Source of the DNA: Gallibacter sp963558965
GTDB taxonomy: Bacteria; Bacillota; Clostridia; Peptostreptococcales; Anaerovoracaceae
Assembly (NCBI GenBank): GCA_963558965.1
Contig: CAUWIT010000006.1
Coordinates: 22,146-86,145, forward strand
Reading direction: 5' to 3'
DNA: 64,000 bases
This document shows positions 51,825 to 61,579 of the stretch, piece by piece; position 1 is the first letter of the stretch, and every line of letters starts with the position of its first letter. The translations under genes were made by a program, and so were the position numbers. Below the pieces are notes generated by a model, which ran no database searches, was not told the DNA's origin, and saw only the letters and a list, made by a program, of their open reading frames with translations.

Positions 51825-51862
51825 AAAAGTGTTGCATCACTATTTGGATTTACAACACTTTT
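51825..51862 (-). terminator. Terminator after hup
   Basis: Stem AAAAGTGTTG / CAACACTTTT with T-rich sequence on the minus strand, 11 bases past the HU stop. Confidence 0.85.
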
Positions 51863-51872
51863 AGGTACTTCA

Positions 51873-52151
51873 TTATTTGTTTACAGCATCTTTTAGAGCT
51901 TTACCAGCTTTGAATACTGGAGCTTTTGAAGCTGCAATTTCAATTGTTTCACCAGGTTTTCTTGGGTTTCTACCTGTTCTTGCTTTTCTCTGACGTACTT
52001 CAAATGTACCAAATCCTATTAACTGTACTCTCTCACCTGCAACTAGTGTTTCTTCGATTGAAGCCATTGTTGCGTTTACTGCTGCTTCAGCATCCTTTTT
52101 AGTAAATCCAGTTTTTTCAGCAACTGCTGCGATTAGTTCTGCTTTATTCAT
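51873..52151 (-). CDS. hup: HU-family DNA-binding protein
   Basis: A 92-residue HU: MNKAELIAAVAEKTGFTKKDAEAAVNA, the beta-arm FGTFEVRQRKARTGRNPRKPGETIEI. It bends and compacts DNA. GGAGG lies before ATG 52151. Located between mazG and rqcP. Confidence 0.97.
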   Translation of the reverse strand: MNKAELIAAVAEKTGFTKKDAEAAVNATMASIEETLVAGERVQLIGFGTFEVRQRKARTGRNPRKPGETIEIAASKAPVFKAGKALKDAVNK

Positions 52152-52198
52152 TTAATTGTTCCTCCTTATATAAATATATCAAACCATCCTTGTGGTAT

Positions 52199-53020
52199 CT
52201 AATCATTTGCTTTTACTTCATCCCACAAAATGTCCATTTCTTCCAAAGTCATATCATCTAACTTTTGACCTTTTTCTGTGGCTTTTTTCTCTATGCCTTC
52301 AAACCTGTTTATAAACTTCTCAGTACTTGCTGTTAAAGCCTCTTCAGGGTTGATCTTTAAAAATCTACACACATTGACTACGGAAAATAATAAATCTCCA
52401 ACTTCTTCTACAATATGATCTCTATCTCCCATATTAGAAGCCTCTATAAACTCACCTAACTCCTCATTAAGTTTGTCCATAGCACCATCTATATTTTCCC
52501 AATCAAAACCCACATCAGCAGCTTTTTTTTGTACTTTGTAACTTCTCATAAGAGCCGGAAAATTACTCGGTACTCCTTTTAGCTCATCAGTGTGAGTAGC
52601 ATAATGATGTTCTCCACGCTTGATATTTTCCCATTTTTCAAGTACTTTGTCAACTGTTTCATCACTTTTTTCTGAAAAAACATGGGGATGTCTTCTTATC
52701 ATTTTTTTGCATTCATCGTTAAGAACATCTGCTAAAGTAAATTTCTCTCTTTCCTCACCTAAAAGACCGTGAAATACAACTTGCAATTGTACATCCCCTA
52801 GTTCTTCTCTTAGGTTTTCATCTTCTTTTTTATCTATTGCATCACAAACCTCATAGGCTTCCTCAATCATACAGCTTTTAAGAGACTGGTGAGTCTGCTT
52901 AGCATCCCATGGACACTCAACTCTAAGTATTTTAATTATCTCAATAAGCCTTGAGAATGCCTCTTCTTCGGTTTTTACACTTTTTAAAAGTTCTAGTTTC
53001 TTTTTGTCTAAAGCTTCCAT
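52199..53020 (-). CDS. mazG: Nucleoside triphosphate pyrophosphohydrolase
   Basis: A 273-residue MazG with two MazG domains; each has the metal-binding E-E-x-x-E/D pattern (EEAYEVCDA...REELGDVQLQVVFH and EELGEFIEAS...EEVGDLLFSVVN). It hydrolyses dNTPs and rNTPs to monophosphates, cleaning abnormal nucleotides. The usual YabN methylase domain is absent. GGTGA precedes ATG 53020; the SpoVB-like gene ends 14 bases upstream. Confidence 0.95.
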   Translation of the reverse strand: MEALDKKKLELLKSVKTEEEAFSRLIEIIKILRVECPWDAKQTHQSLKSCMIEEAYEVCDAIDKKEDENLREELGDVQLQVVFHGLLGEEREKFTLADVLNDECKKMIRRHPHVFSEKSDETVDKVLEKWENIKRGEHHYATHTDELKGVPSNFPALMRSYKVQKKAADVGFDWENIDGAMDKLNEELGEFIEASNMGDRDHIVEEVGDLLFSVVNVCRFLKINPEEALTASTEKFINRFEGIEKKATEKGQKLDDMTLEEMDILWDEVKAND

Positions 53021-53033
53021 AAATAGTCACCTT

Positions 53034-54665
53034 TTATTTAACAAACTTATCAACTAATTTAGCAATTTTATCACCTTTTGGCAAAACTAATAATTCATCT
53101 TTTGTAATAGATTTTGTTAAAAATACCATTACAACATATACTGCTCCGCCAACTGCAACACTAAGTAGTGTAGCAATGCTGTTATGTCCAGCTAACATAA
53201 ATAGTTTGTATGCTCCAAAAGCAAATACTCCCATAACTGCTGAAGAAATAAGCGGTCTAACAAAAGTTAAATTGTTGTCAACTTTTACTCCAGTATATTT
53301 TTTAACAGCTCTCATATTTAGTGAAATTGCAACTATATAAGCTACTACAGTACCTACTGCAGCACCGTTTACATTGATAGACGGTATGCCAACTAAAATC
53401 CAAGTGATGACAATCTTAAATGCCATTCCTATAAGTAGATTTTTAACTGGAACCATTTGCTTATCAACACCCTGAAGCACTCCTGTCAATGTCTGTGTAA
53501 TTGACAAGAAAATCAAGCCAAATGCCATAATTACTAGGATTGAAGCTGCATTAGCTGCACTTTCGGCCTGGCTTGGATATAGCAATAACAATATAGGTTT
53601 TGCAAGTACCATTAGACCGACAGCACATGGATATCCAATTATAACTGACATACGTATACCAAGACTTACATTGTCGTTTAGTTTTTCAAAATCCCCAGTT
53701 TTATTACTTGCCGCAATAATAGGAACCAGTGAAACTGCTACTGACTGTGTCAATACCTGAGGTATATTTATAAGTGAGCTTACAAATCCGCTAAGCTGTC
53801 CGTAAAGACTCTGTGCCTCTGACTGTGAAAATCCTGCGGCTGCTGTTAATCTATTCATTACAAGAGCTGAGTCTATAAGGTTTAGTATAGGCATAATTGC
53901 TGCACCTATTGTAATCGGTACTGCAATTACTAAAACACGCTTAAGGATTCTCTTGCTACTTGCACTTCCCATTTTGCTTGTTCTTTTCACTCTTCTAAGG
54001 ATACTTTTTCTAGCAAGTGCATAGATAAATAGTATCATCAAAAAACCGCCTATAGAACCTGCTGTGGCACCAAAGTTAGCACCAGCTGCACCTCTTACAT
54101 ACTTATCTGATTCTCCTAAAAATTCACCTGATACTTTGAAGAATAAGTAATAAGCTGCGCCAAGTCCTAGACAAACTCTAAACAACTGCTCTATAACCTG
54201 AGAAATTGCTGTAGGTTTCATATTTTGCATACCTTGGAAATATCCTCTAAAAGCAGCCATTATAGGTACTAACAGCAACGCTGGAGCGATTACTCTCATT
54301 CCAAGTGCCGCATCTGGATTGTTCATAAGTGAAGCAATCTGAGGTGCAAAGCAAAATAGCAAAATAAAAAATACAAATCCCATAACACACATCAAAGTAG
54401 TAGAAAGTTTGAAAACTCTGTGCGCCTGATAATGGTTTCCAATTGCTATACTTTCGGATACCATTTTAGAAATCGCAACTGGTAAACCCGATGTAGCAAG
54501 GATTATCAAAAATGCATAAATATAATATGCCGGGCTGTAGTTTGCCATACCTGTATCACCGATCCAGTTAACAAGTGGCAACCTGAAAAACGCCCCCATA
54601 ACCTTAACAACTATTCCGGCAACGGCCAATATAGTCGTACCTCTAACTAACGATTGTTTATTCAT
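53034..54665 (-). CDS. SpoVB/YabM-like lipid flippase-type membrane protein (MOP superfamily)
   Basis: A 543-residue protein with about fourteen helices of the polysaccharide biosynthesis/MurJ-SpoVB family (SLVRGTTILAVAGIVVKVMGAFFRLPL at the start). It likely flips lipid-linked cell-wall or polysaccharide precursors. The position between mazG and mfd is that of yabM in B. subtilis. The start overlaps the amidohydrolase end by 4 bases. Not proven to be a sporulation protein. Confidence 0.9.
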   Translation of the reverse strand: MNKQSLVRGTTILAVAGIVVKVMGAFFRLPLVNWIGDTGMANYSPAYYIYAFLIILATSGLPVAISKMVSESIAIGNHYQAHRVFKLSTTLMCVMGFVFFILLFCFAPQIASLMNNPDAALGMRVIAPALLLVPIMAAFRGYFQGMQNMKPTAISQVIEQLFRVCLGLGAAYYLFFKVSGEFLGESDKYVRGAAGANFGATAGSIGGFLMILFIYALARKSILRRVKRTSKMGSASSKRILKRVLVIAVPITIGAAIMPILNLIDSALVMNRLTAAAGFSQSEAQSLYGQLSGFVSSLINIPQVLTQSVAVSLVPIIAASNKTGDFEKLNDNVSLGIRMSVIIGYPCAVGLMVLAKPILLLLYPSQAESAANAASILVIMAFGLIFLSITQTLTGVLQGVDKQMVPVKNLLIGMAFKIVITWILVGIPSINVNGAAVGTVVAYIVAISLNMRAVKKYTGVKVDNNLTFVRPLISSAVMGVFAFGAYKLFMLAGHNSIATLLSVAVGGAVYVVMVFLTKSITKDELLVLPKGDKIAKLVDKFVK

Positions 54666-55951
54666 ACCTTTGCCAAAATCTCCTTTGTTAATCTTTCAAC
54701 TTCGTATATTGTTTTTTCAATGTCTATTGTCTTATACTCACCATTTTGGTATAGAATTTTACCGTCTACCATAGTCATCATTACATCTGATCCACTAGCT
54801 GAGTATACTAAATTGTTTAACAAATTGTGAACCGGTTTCATATGTACACCGCTGATATCAATCATAATCAAGTCAGCTTTGTATCCTTCTTTTAGCAATC
54901 CACAGTCCATACGGCCTTGAGCCTTTGCTCCATTTATTGTAGCTGCCTTTACAACTTCAACTGGAGTCACTGCCTCAGGTCTCTTAAACATCATCTTAGG
55001 TGCAATAGCAAAAACTTTCATCTCTTCTATGAAATTCAAGCTGTTGTTACTAGCAACGCTGTCTGTACCGATTGTAACGTTTATGCCCTTTTTCATAAGC
55101 TTATCAACATCGGCAACTCCACTAGCTAACTTTAAGTTACTTATTGGGTTACATGCTACTGTTACACCTTTTTCCTTAAGAATGTCATAGTCTTCTTCCT
55201 CTAGCCATACGCAATGAGCTGCAGTTGTTGGTGTGTCAAACAGTCCATAATGATTTAAATACTGCACTGGTGTCATACCGTTGTGTCTAGCTTTGCATTC
55301 TTCATGTTCGCTTTGAGTCTCTGAAACATGTACCTGCATATGAGCTCCAATTTTACTTGTATACTCTGCTAACTGCTCTACAGCAATTGGAGTAGTAGTA
55401 TACTCAGAATGTAAACTCATATCTACTATAACTCTACCATCTGCTGCTCCATTATATTTTTCATAGGCATCTATCATTTCTTTTGCTCTATATGAACTCA
55501 TAAAATCGCTGTCATCAAAATGTGAAATAGATCTTGAAATATTGCTTTTAGCACCACTTTGAATTACAGCCTGAGCCATTTCGTCCATAAAGTAATACAT
55601 ATCTGAACTTGATACTATACCAAATCTAAGTGACTCTGCCATAGCTAAAAGTGTTGCATTATATACACTTTCACCATTTAGATGATCCTCAAATGGAAAT
55701 ATCTTTTTAAATAACCAATCTTGAAGAGCCATATTTTCACCATAGCCTCTTAAAAGTGTCATCGGCGAATGAGCATGGCTGTTTACAAATCCAGGCATAA
55801 GCAATTTACCTTTGCCATCAATAACCTGTCCAAAATCTTCCATTGGTTTTTCGCTGCCAATATATTTTATGTATTTACCTTCTATACCTACGTAAGAATT
55901 TTCTTTTATCTCAAAATTCTCATCTAATATAGTAATATTGCTAAATAACAT
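54662..55951 (-). CDS. Amidohydrolase, MtaD/TrzA-type (5-methylthioadenosine/SAH deaminase-like)
   Basis: A 429-residue metal-dependent hydrolase. Metal ligands are visible: HAH in VNSHAHSPMTLL, H in MQVHVSETQSEHE, HCVWLEEEDYD and the Asp in IGTDSVASNN. In Clostridia and Thermotoga this subgroup deaminates 5-methylthioadenosine or S-adenosylhomocysteine. Substrate is inferred from family, not proven. It is inserted between the SpoVB-like gene and mfd, a place where B. subtilis has spoVT. Confidence 0.88.
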   Translation of the reverse strand: MLFSNITILDENFEIKENSYVGIEGKYIKYIGSEKPMEDFGQVIDGKGKLLMPGFVNSHAHSPMTLLRGYGENMALQDWLFKKIFPFEDHLNGESVYNATLLAMAESLRFGIVSSSDMYYFMDEMAQAVIQSGAKSNISRSISHFDDSDFMSSYRAKEMIDAYEKYNGAADGRVIVDMSLHSEYTTTPIAVEQLAEYTSKIGAHMQVHVSETQSEHEECKARHNGMTPVQYLNHYGLFDTPTTAAHCVWLEEEDYDILKEKGVTVACNPISNLKLASGVADVDKLMKKGINVTIGTDSVASNNSLNFIEEMKVFAIAPKMMFKRPEAVTPVEVVKAATINGAKAQGRMDCGLLKEGYKADLIMIDISGVHMKPVHNLLNNLVYSASGSDVMMTMVDGKILYQNGEYKTIDIEKTIYEVERLTKEILAKV

Positions 55952-56073
55952 TTCTTTTTCCTTTCTTTGATTTCTTTAACCTTTGAAATTGTACCAAACT
56001 ATTTTATACTAACAGCGTTGATTTATCAAGAAAAAAAGTAGCAAAATAGCCATTTGTAACGGATTTGTTATTT

Positions 56074-59000
56074 TTATGAGTTCTTACCAGTTGCCATAGT
56101 CTGCAAAAAATCTGCAATATCTTCAAGTACAGGTATACCTGCTCTCTTATAAATAGCAAAAGGCTTTTGACTTTTATCAGCGTAAACGAAAAATATTTGA
56201 TCCCCTTTGTCCTTGATTTTTTTAATACCTAATTCCTCTGCAAAATTTCTAGCAACAGCAACGCTAACAAGATTTCTAACTTCTTCTGGCATATTACCAA
56301 ATCTATCTTCTAGCTCTTCTATAAGCTCTTTGCCTTCTTCTATGTTTTCAACAGAAGCAATTTGCTTGTACACATTTAACTTAGATACTTCGTCTTTAAT
56401 ATATGTATCAGGTATAAATGCTGGTATTTTAACATCGAAAACAACTTCTTCTCTTTCGTCTTTTATCACTTCACCCTTAAGTGCAGCAACAGCCTCATCA
56501 ACCATTTTGCAATAAAGCTCATAACCAACGCTTATCATATGACCATGTTGCTCAGTACCTAAAAGATTACCTGCGCCTCTTATTTCCAAGTCTCTCATAG
56601 CAATTTTAAATCCAGCACCAAACTCTGTAAATTCTTTAATAGCTCTAAGTCTTTTTTCGGCAACTTCCGTTAACACCTTTTCCTTTTTATGCATTAGATA
56701 AGCATAAGCCAGTTTAGTAGATCTGCCCACTCTACCTCTAAGCTGATATAACTGAGATAATCCAAACTTATCAGCATCAATTATAATTTCAGTATTGGCA
56801 TTTGGTATATCTATACCTGTTTCGATAATAGTTGTCGCAATTAAAACATCAGCCTCTCCATTGATAAATTCCATAATTACCTCTTCAAGACGATGTTCAC
56901 CCATTTGGCCATGACCAATTATTACTTTTTTATCAGGAACCAAAGATTGTATGCGATTAGCCAGTCGCTGAATCCCTCTAACCTTGTTATATATAATAAA
57001 TACCTGACCACCTCTACCAGTTTCTCTCTCTATCGCTTCCCTTATAATATAGTCATCTTCTTCCATAACATAAGTTTGCACCGGTATGCGTTCTTGCGGT
57101 GGTTCTTCTATAACGCTCATATCCCTAATTCCTACTAATGACATATGAAGTGTTCTAGGTATAGGTGTCGCTGATAAAGTTAAAACATCTATATTTTTTC
57201 TAAGTTGTTTTATTTTTTCCTTGTGGGCAACACCAAATCTCTGTTCTTCATCTATAACTAAAAGGCCTAAATCCTTAAACTTAATATCATCAGATAAAAG
57301 TCTATGAGTCCCTATAATTACATCTATACGACCTTTTTTCACTTCTTCTGCTATTAGTTTTTGTTGCTGTGGAGTTCTAAATCTAGACATCATCTCCACT
57401 TTAAATGGAAACTTTTCAAATCTAGCCTTCAAAGTATTGTAATGCTGATTTGCCAAAATAGTTGTAGGCACTAAAACCGCAACTTGTTTTCCTTCCATTG
57501 CACACTTAAACATAGCCCTTGCTGCAACTTCAGTTTTACCATATCCAACATCGCCACACAACAGTCTATCCATAGCTTCAGGTTTTTCCATATCCCTTTT
57601 AATTTCCTCAATACAGCGAAGCTGGTCTTGAGTTTCAGCATATGGGAAACTATCTTCAAACTCTTTTTGCCAAGGAGTATCCTTTGCAAAGGCGTGACCT
57701 GGATCTGCTTTTCTGCTTGCTGAAAGCTCTATTAATTCTTTTGCCATCTCTGCAATAGCGCCTTTAGCTTTAGCCTTAGTTTTTTTCCATTCTGTTCCTG
57801 ATAGCTTATAGATTTTAGGTGTTACAGACTCAGAACCCACATATCTTTGTATCAATGACATCTGTTCTACAGGCACATAAAGAACATCATCTCCTGCATA
57901 CTTAATATGAATATAATCTTTTTTTATGCCCTGTATTTCCATCTGCTTAATACCAACATATTTACCGACGCCGTGATTTTCGTGAACAACAAAATCTCCC
58001 GGTTTAATTTCGGTAAAAGCTTTTATAGGCTTGGCATTTTTATACTTCTTAGGTTTTTTCGTCTTCTTTTTTTGAGTGCCGAAAATATCCCTATCGCTTA
58101 TAATAATATATTTTTCGTCGATAAACTCCATGCCTCGACTAAGTGTTCCATTTTTAATAGTCACATGGCCTATAAGTTTTTCACGACTTAAAAAATCCTT
58201 TATGTTTTCCTTGCGATCTTCAGTTGAACAAGCGATTACAATCTCATATTTATTTTTAACATATTTTCGAATTTCCTTGCCGAAGATATCCATTTGGCCG
58301 TTGAAATCCAGAGGCTCCATAGTCCTCAATGTAGTTATTTTTTCGTATTTTTCAACACCATCTACTTTTTTTACAAAAGGAGTACACAAGTAAACCTTAT
58401 CTTTTAAATAGAGGTTATGATAATCTAAAACCATAGGGAAGTTTTCGTAATCGCTTTTTACAACCTTCCCTTTGCGAAGCATTTCCTTAAAATCCACATT
58501 GTACTCTATCGTTCTAGTTTCAACAGCTTCTTGCACTCGAACAGGATCGTCAATCATCACCAATTGATTGTCCAAATAGTCTATTAAGGTATCCGGCTTT
58601 TCGTAAAAATAGTCTAGATAAAATTCTAGCTGCTGAGCATTTTCCATATTTGAGATACTGTCAAGTAGCTCGTCTCTTCGTTCAGGAATGTTTGCATATC
58701 GCTTTTCGGCTGTTTCTCGGGCTCTAGTAAATGCCTCTTCATCACGCACTATAGAAACTGCTGGATAAATATTTACCTCTTTTATTTTTTTAATAGATCT
58801 TTGAGTATCAACATCAAAAGTTCTAATTGACTCCACTTCAGTATCGAAAAATTCTATTCTAAATGGATTTTCATCATAAGGTGTAAATATATCTAAAATG
58901 CTGCCACGAAGAGAAAACTGGCCCTTGCCATAAACCATAGAAACGCGCTCATAACCCATTCCTGTAAGCTTCTCCGCAATATGATTTATATCGTTTTCTT

Positions 59001-59361
59001 GATCCACCTTAAAGTCCAAATGATTTTCCAAAAATACCCTTTTAGGTACAAGTTTTTTTATAGCTGCAAAAACTGGAGCAACGACTACACATGGCTCGCC
59101 CATAGCCAATGCCTTCATAGCGCCTAAACGCTGCTGAAGAGGCTCCCTGTTTTTAGCATCAAAAAATGTAAAAGTATCATCCTCAGATTGTAGCAGATAT
59201 ATTTTTTTATCTACGAAAAAAGAAAGGTCAGTTGCTAACTTTTGCGCCCTATTAAAGTTAGAAGCAACAACTAGACTCTGACCTTTGTTTTCATTTATTA
59301 TTTTACCGCATACTGCAGCGGATCTGCTATCTGATACACCTGCTATATTACAAATTGCCAT
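56074..59361 (-). CDS. mfd: Transcription-repair coupling factor
   Basis: A 1095-residue Mfd: UvrB-homology N-terminus, RNA polymerase-interacting domain (KPGDFVVHENHGVGKYVG), and a RecG-type helicase with Walker A GDVGYGKTE and DEEQRFG. It displaces stalled RNA polymerase and recruits repair. Its ATG overlaps the pth stop by 14 bases. Followed to the left by a 120-base gap, then the amidohydrolase. Confidence 0.97.
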   Translation of the reverse strand: MAICNIAGVSDSRSAAVCGKIINENKGQSLVVASNFNRAQKLATDLSFFVDKKIYLLQSEDDTFTFFDAKNREPLQQRLGAMKALAMGEPCVVVAPVFAAIKKLVPKRVFLENHLDFKVDQENDINHIAEKLTGMGYERVSMVYGKGQFSLRGSILDIFTPYDENPFRIEFFDTEVESIRTFDVDTQRSIKKIKEVNIYPAVSIVRDEEAFTRARETAEKRYANIPERRDELLDSISNMENAQQLEFYLDYFYEKPDTLIDYLDNQLVMIDDPVRVQEAVETRTIEYNVDFKEMLRKGKVVKSDYENFPMVLDYHNLYLKDKVYLCTPFVKKVDGVEKYEKITTLRTMEPLDFNGQMDIFGKEIRKYVKNKYEIVIACSTEDRKENIKDFLSREKLIGHVTIKNGTLSRGMEFIDEKYIIISDRDIFGTQKKKTKKPKKYKNAKPIKAFTEIKPGDFVVHENHGVGKYVGIKQMEIQGIKKDYIHIKYAGDDVLYVPVEQMSLIQRYVGSESVTPKIYKLSGTEWKKTKAKAKGAIAEMAKELIELSASRKADPGHAFAKDTPWQKEFEDSFPYAETQDQLRCIEEIKRDMEKPEAMDRLLCGDVGYGKTEVAARAMFKCAMEGKQVAVLVPTTILANQHYNTLKARFEKFPFKVEMMSRFRTPQQQKLIAEEVKKGRIDVIIGTHRLLSDDIKFKDLGLLVIDEEQRFGVAHKEKIKQLRKNIDVLTLSATPIPRTLHMSLVGIRDMSVIEEPPQERIPVQTYVMEEDDYIIREAIERETGRGGQVFIIYNKVRGIQRLANRIQSLVPDKKVIIGHGQMGEHRLEEVIMEFINGEADVLIATTIIETGIDIPNANTEIIIDADKFGLSQLYQLRGRVGRSTKLAYAYLMHKKEKVLTEVAEKRLRAIKEFTEFGAGFKIAMRDLEIRGAGNLLGTEQHGHMISVGYELYCKMVDEAVAALKGEVIKDEREEVVFDVKIPAFIPDTYIKDEVSKLNVYKQIASVENIEEGKELIEELEDRFGNMPEEVRNLVSVAVARNFAEELGIKKIKDKGDQIFFVYADKSQKPFAIYKRAGIPVLEDIADFLQTMATGKNS

Positions 59362-59911
59362 TGTATCTGTTCATCGCCAAGTCAAGACCGTCTTCAACTA
59401 TTGAAATAACTCCCTTAGCCGCATGTTCGACAGCCTTTTCCATAGGCTCAACCTCCTCTTTTCTAAATCCTCCAATTACATAGTCAACTAGAGGTATCTT
59501 AGGGTCTTTACCTATACCGATTCGCACTCTTGGAAACTTGTCATCTCCCAAAAGTCTAATTATAGATCTCATACCATTGTGAGTGCCTGCACTACCTTTT
59601 TTTCTTATCCTTACAGAACCCTTGTCTATATCTATATCATCGTAAATTACGATTAATTGATCCATATCTATTTTATAGTAATCTACAATTTCTCTTACAG
59701 ACTCACCACTTAAATTCATATATGTTTGTGGCTTGACTAAAATAATTTTCTGGTTGGAGATACGACCTTCTCCAACCAGAGCTTTATGTTTTATTTTATT
59801 TACTTTTATACCAAGTTCATCTGCTAGATAATCAATAGTAATGAAACCTATATTATGTCTTGTATTTTCATATTTTTTCCCTGGGTTACCAAGGCCTACA
59901 ATTACATACAT
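59348..59911 (-). CDS. pth: Peptidyl-tRNA hydrolase
   Basis: A 187-residue Pth that frees tRNA from dropped-off peptidyl-tRNA. Signature VGLGNPGKKYENTRHNIGF with the catalytic His, PQTYMNLSGESV, and IYDDIDIDKGSVRIRKKGSAGTHNGMRSI. AGGAG precedes ATG 59911. Placed prs-pth-mfd as in B. subtilis. Confidence 0.97.
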   Translation of the reverse strand: MYVIVGLGNPGKKYENTRHNIGFITIDYLADELGIKVNKIKHKALVGEGRISNQKIILVKPQTYMNLSGESVREIVDYYKIDMDQLIVIYDDIDIDKGSVRIRKKGSAGTHNGMRSIIRLLGDDKFPRVRIGIGKDPKIPLVDYVIGGFRKEEVEPMEKAVEHAAKGVISIVEDGLDLAMNRYNGNL

Positions 59912-59931
59912 ATAAAAGTTTCTCCTTGATT

Positions 59932-60879
59932 TTATTTAAATAGTCCACTGATTGATTCGCTGTTGTGGATACGTTCTAGTGTTTCAGCAAATAATGGTGC
60001 AACTGAAAGAGTCTTAAACTTGTCGCTTACACCTTCTGGCAATGGAATAGTATTTAGTAATACTACTTCGCTAAATGGTGATTCTTCTAGTCTTTCGATT
60101 GCTGGACCTGATAATACAGCATGTGTTGCACAAGCTCTTACACTTTTAGCGCCTAATTCCATTAGAGCTTTTCCTGCATTGCAAATTGTACCAGCAGTAT
60201 CGATCATATCGTCAACTACGATACAGTTTTTACCTTTGATATCTCCGATGATATTCATAATTTCGCTCTTGTTTGGTTCAGGTCTTCTCTTATCGATAAT
60301 AGCAATAGGAGCGTTTAGAGGCTCTGCCATTTTTCTTGCTCTTGTAACTGAACCATGGTCTGGAGAAACGATTACAAGATCATCAAGATGATTATCTGAA
60401 TAGTAATCAACTAAAATAGGCATACCTAATAGGTGATCTACTGGAATATCGAAATAGCCCTGGATCTGAGCAGCATGTAAATCCATAGTAACAACTCTAT
60501 CAGCACCAGCTGCTACAAGTACATTTGCAACTAGCTTAGCTGTGATTGGATCTCTTGCTTTAGCTTTTCTATCCTGTCTAGCATATCCATAGTATGGAAG
60601 AACAACGTTGATTCTACCTGCTGAAGCTCTCTTCATAGCATCGATCATGATTAATGTTTCCATTAGGTTGTCATTTACTGGATTGCAAGTTGACTGGATA
60701 ATAAATACATCAACCCCTCTTACTGTTTCACCGATTGAAACTGAAATTTCTCCATCGCTAAATTTTTTAACTACAGCATTACCTAGTGGTTTACCCATAA
60801 TGTCTGCAATTTCCTGAGCTAATTCACGATGTGAATTGCCTGCAAATAATTTGTAATCTGCAAAAGCTCTGTTTTTCAT
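59932..60879 (-). CDS. prs: Ribose-phosphate pyrophosphokinase (PRPP synthetase)
   Basis: Makes PRPP from ribose-5-phosphate and ATP for nucleotide synthesis. 315 residues, normal; FSDGEISVSIGETVRGVDVFIIQST, and the PRPP loop CIVVDDMIDTAGTICNA are present. GGAGG precedes ATG 60879. Follows the glmU-like gene directly. Confidence 0.98.
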   Translation of the reverse strand: MKNRAFADYKLFAGNSHRELAQEIADIMGKPLGNAVVKKFSDGEISVSIGETVRGVDVFIIQSTCNPVNDNLMETLIMIDAMKRASAGRINVVLPYYGYARQDRKAKARDPITAKLVANVLVAAGADRVVTMDLHAAQIQGYFDIPVDHLLGMPILVDYYSDNHLDDLVIVSPDHGSVTRARKMAEPLNAPIAIIDKRRPEPNKSEIMNIIGDIKGKNCIVVDDMIDTAGTICNAGKALMELGAKSVRACATHAVLSGPAIERLEESPFSEVVLLNTIPLPEGVSDKFKTLSVAPLFAETLERIHNSESISGLFK

Positions 60880-60889
60880 TTTTGCCTCC

Positions 60890-61579
60890 TTATTTTCTCT
60901 TCCCTTTTATAAGGCCTCTTCTCTTGACCCATCCTTCAATAATTCTTCCTTTGCTTCTCGCAACATATAATGATTCCTCTGGAACATCTGTAGTAATAGT
61001 GCTTCCAGCGGCAATATAAGCTCCTTCTTCTACAGTAACAGGAGAAACTAAATTAGAATTACATCCGATAAACGCTCCATCTTTTACTGTAGATCTGTAC
61101 TTATTAGTACCATCGTAATTTACAAATACAACACCACAACCTAAGTTTACGCCTTCACCAACATCTGCATCTCCAATATAAGTTAGATGAGACGCCTTGC
61201 TGCCATTCCCAAAGTTAGAATTTTTCATCTCAACGAAATCTCCAACTTTACAATTGTCACCAACGTTGCTCTTAGGTCTTAGGTATGCAAAAGGTCCAAC
61301 CTTAGTATTTTCACCGATTTTGCTTTCAGTGATAACTGAATTTTGAATATCAGTGCCATCTCCAATTGTGCTGTCAGCGATACGAGTGCACATGCCGATA
61401 ACACAATTTTTACCTATCTCACTTTTTCCTTCGATAACCACTGTCGGATAGATAACTGTACCCTCTCCTATTGTTACATCTTCATCAATGTAAGCAGTAG
61501 CTATATCAATAAATTTAACACCTTTTTCCTGATGTTTCAAGTTAATCTCAAGTCTTTTTTCTGCTGTCATCTCTAACAT
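60890..61579 (-). CDS. Stand-alone GlmU acetyltransferase domain
   Basis: A 229-residue left-handed beta-helix protein equal to the C-terminal half of GlmU. It starts exactly at the linker (AEKRLEINLKHQEKGVKFIDIATAYID) and includes the catalytic His in ASHLTYIGDADVG, PFAYLRPKSNVGDNCKVG and KYRSTVKDGAFIGCN. It would acetylate glucosamine-1-phosphate. The N-terminal uridylyltransferase half is absent; upstream is murC, not a broken first half. UDP-GlcNAc synthesis needs another pyrophosphorylase. Start overlaps the murC stop by 7 bases, with AAGGA upstream. Confidence 0.88.
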   Translation of the reverse strand: MLEMTAEKRLEINLKHQEKGVKFIDIATAYIDEDVTIGEGTVIYPTVVIEGKSEIGKNCVIGMCTRIADSTIGDGTDIQNSVITESKIGENTKVGPFAYLRPKSNVGDNCKVGDFVEMKNSNFGNGSKASHLTYIGDADVGEGVNLGCGVVFVNYDGTNKYRSTVKDGAFIGCNSNLVSPVTVEEGAYIAAGSTITTDVPEESLYVARSKGRIIEGWVKRRGLIKGKRK

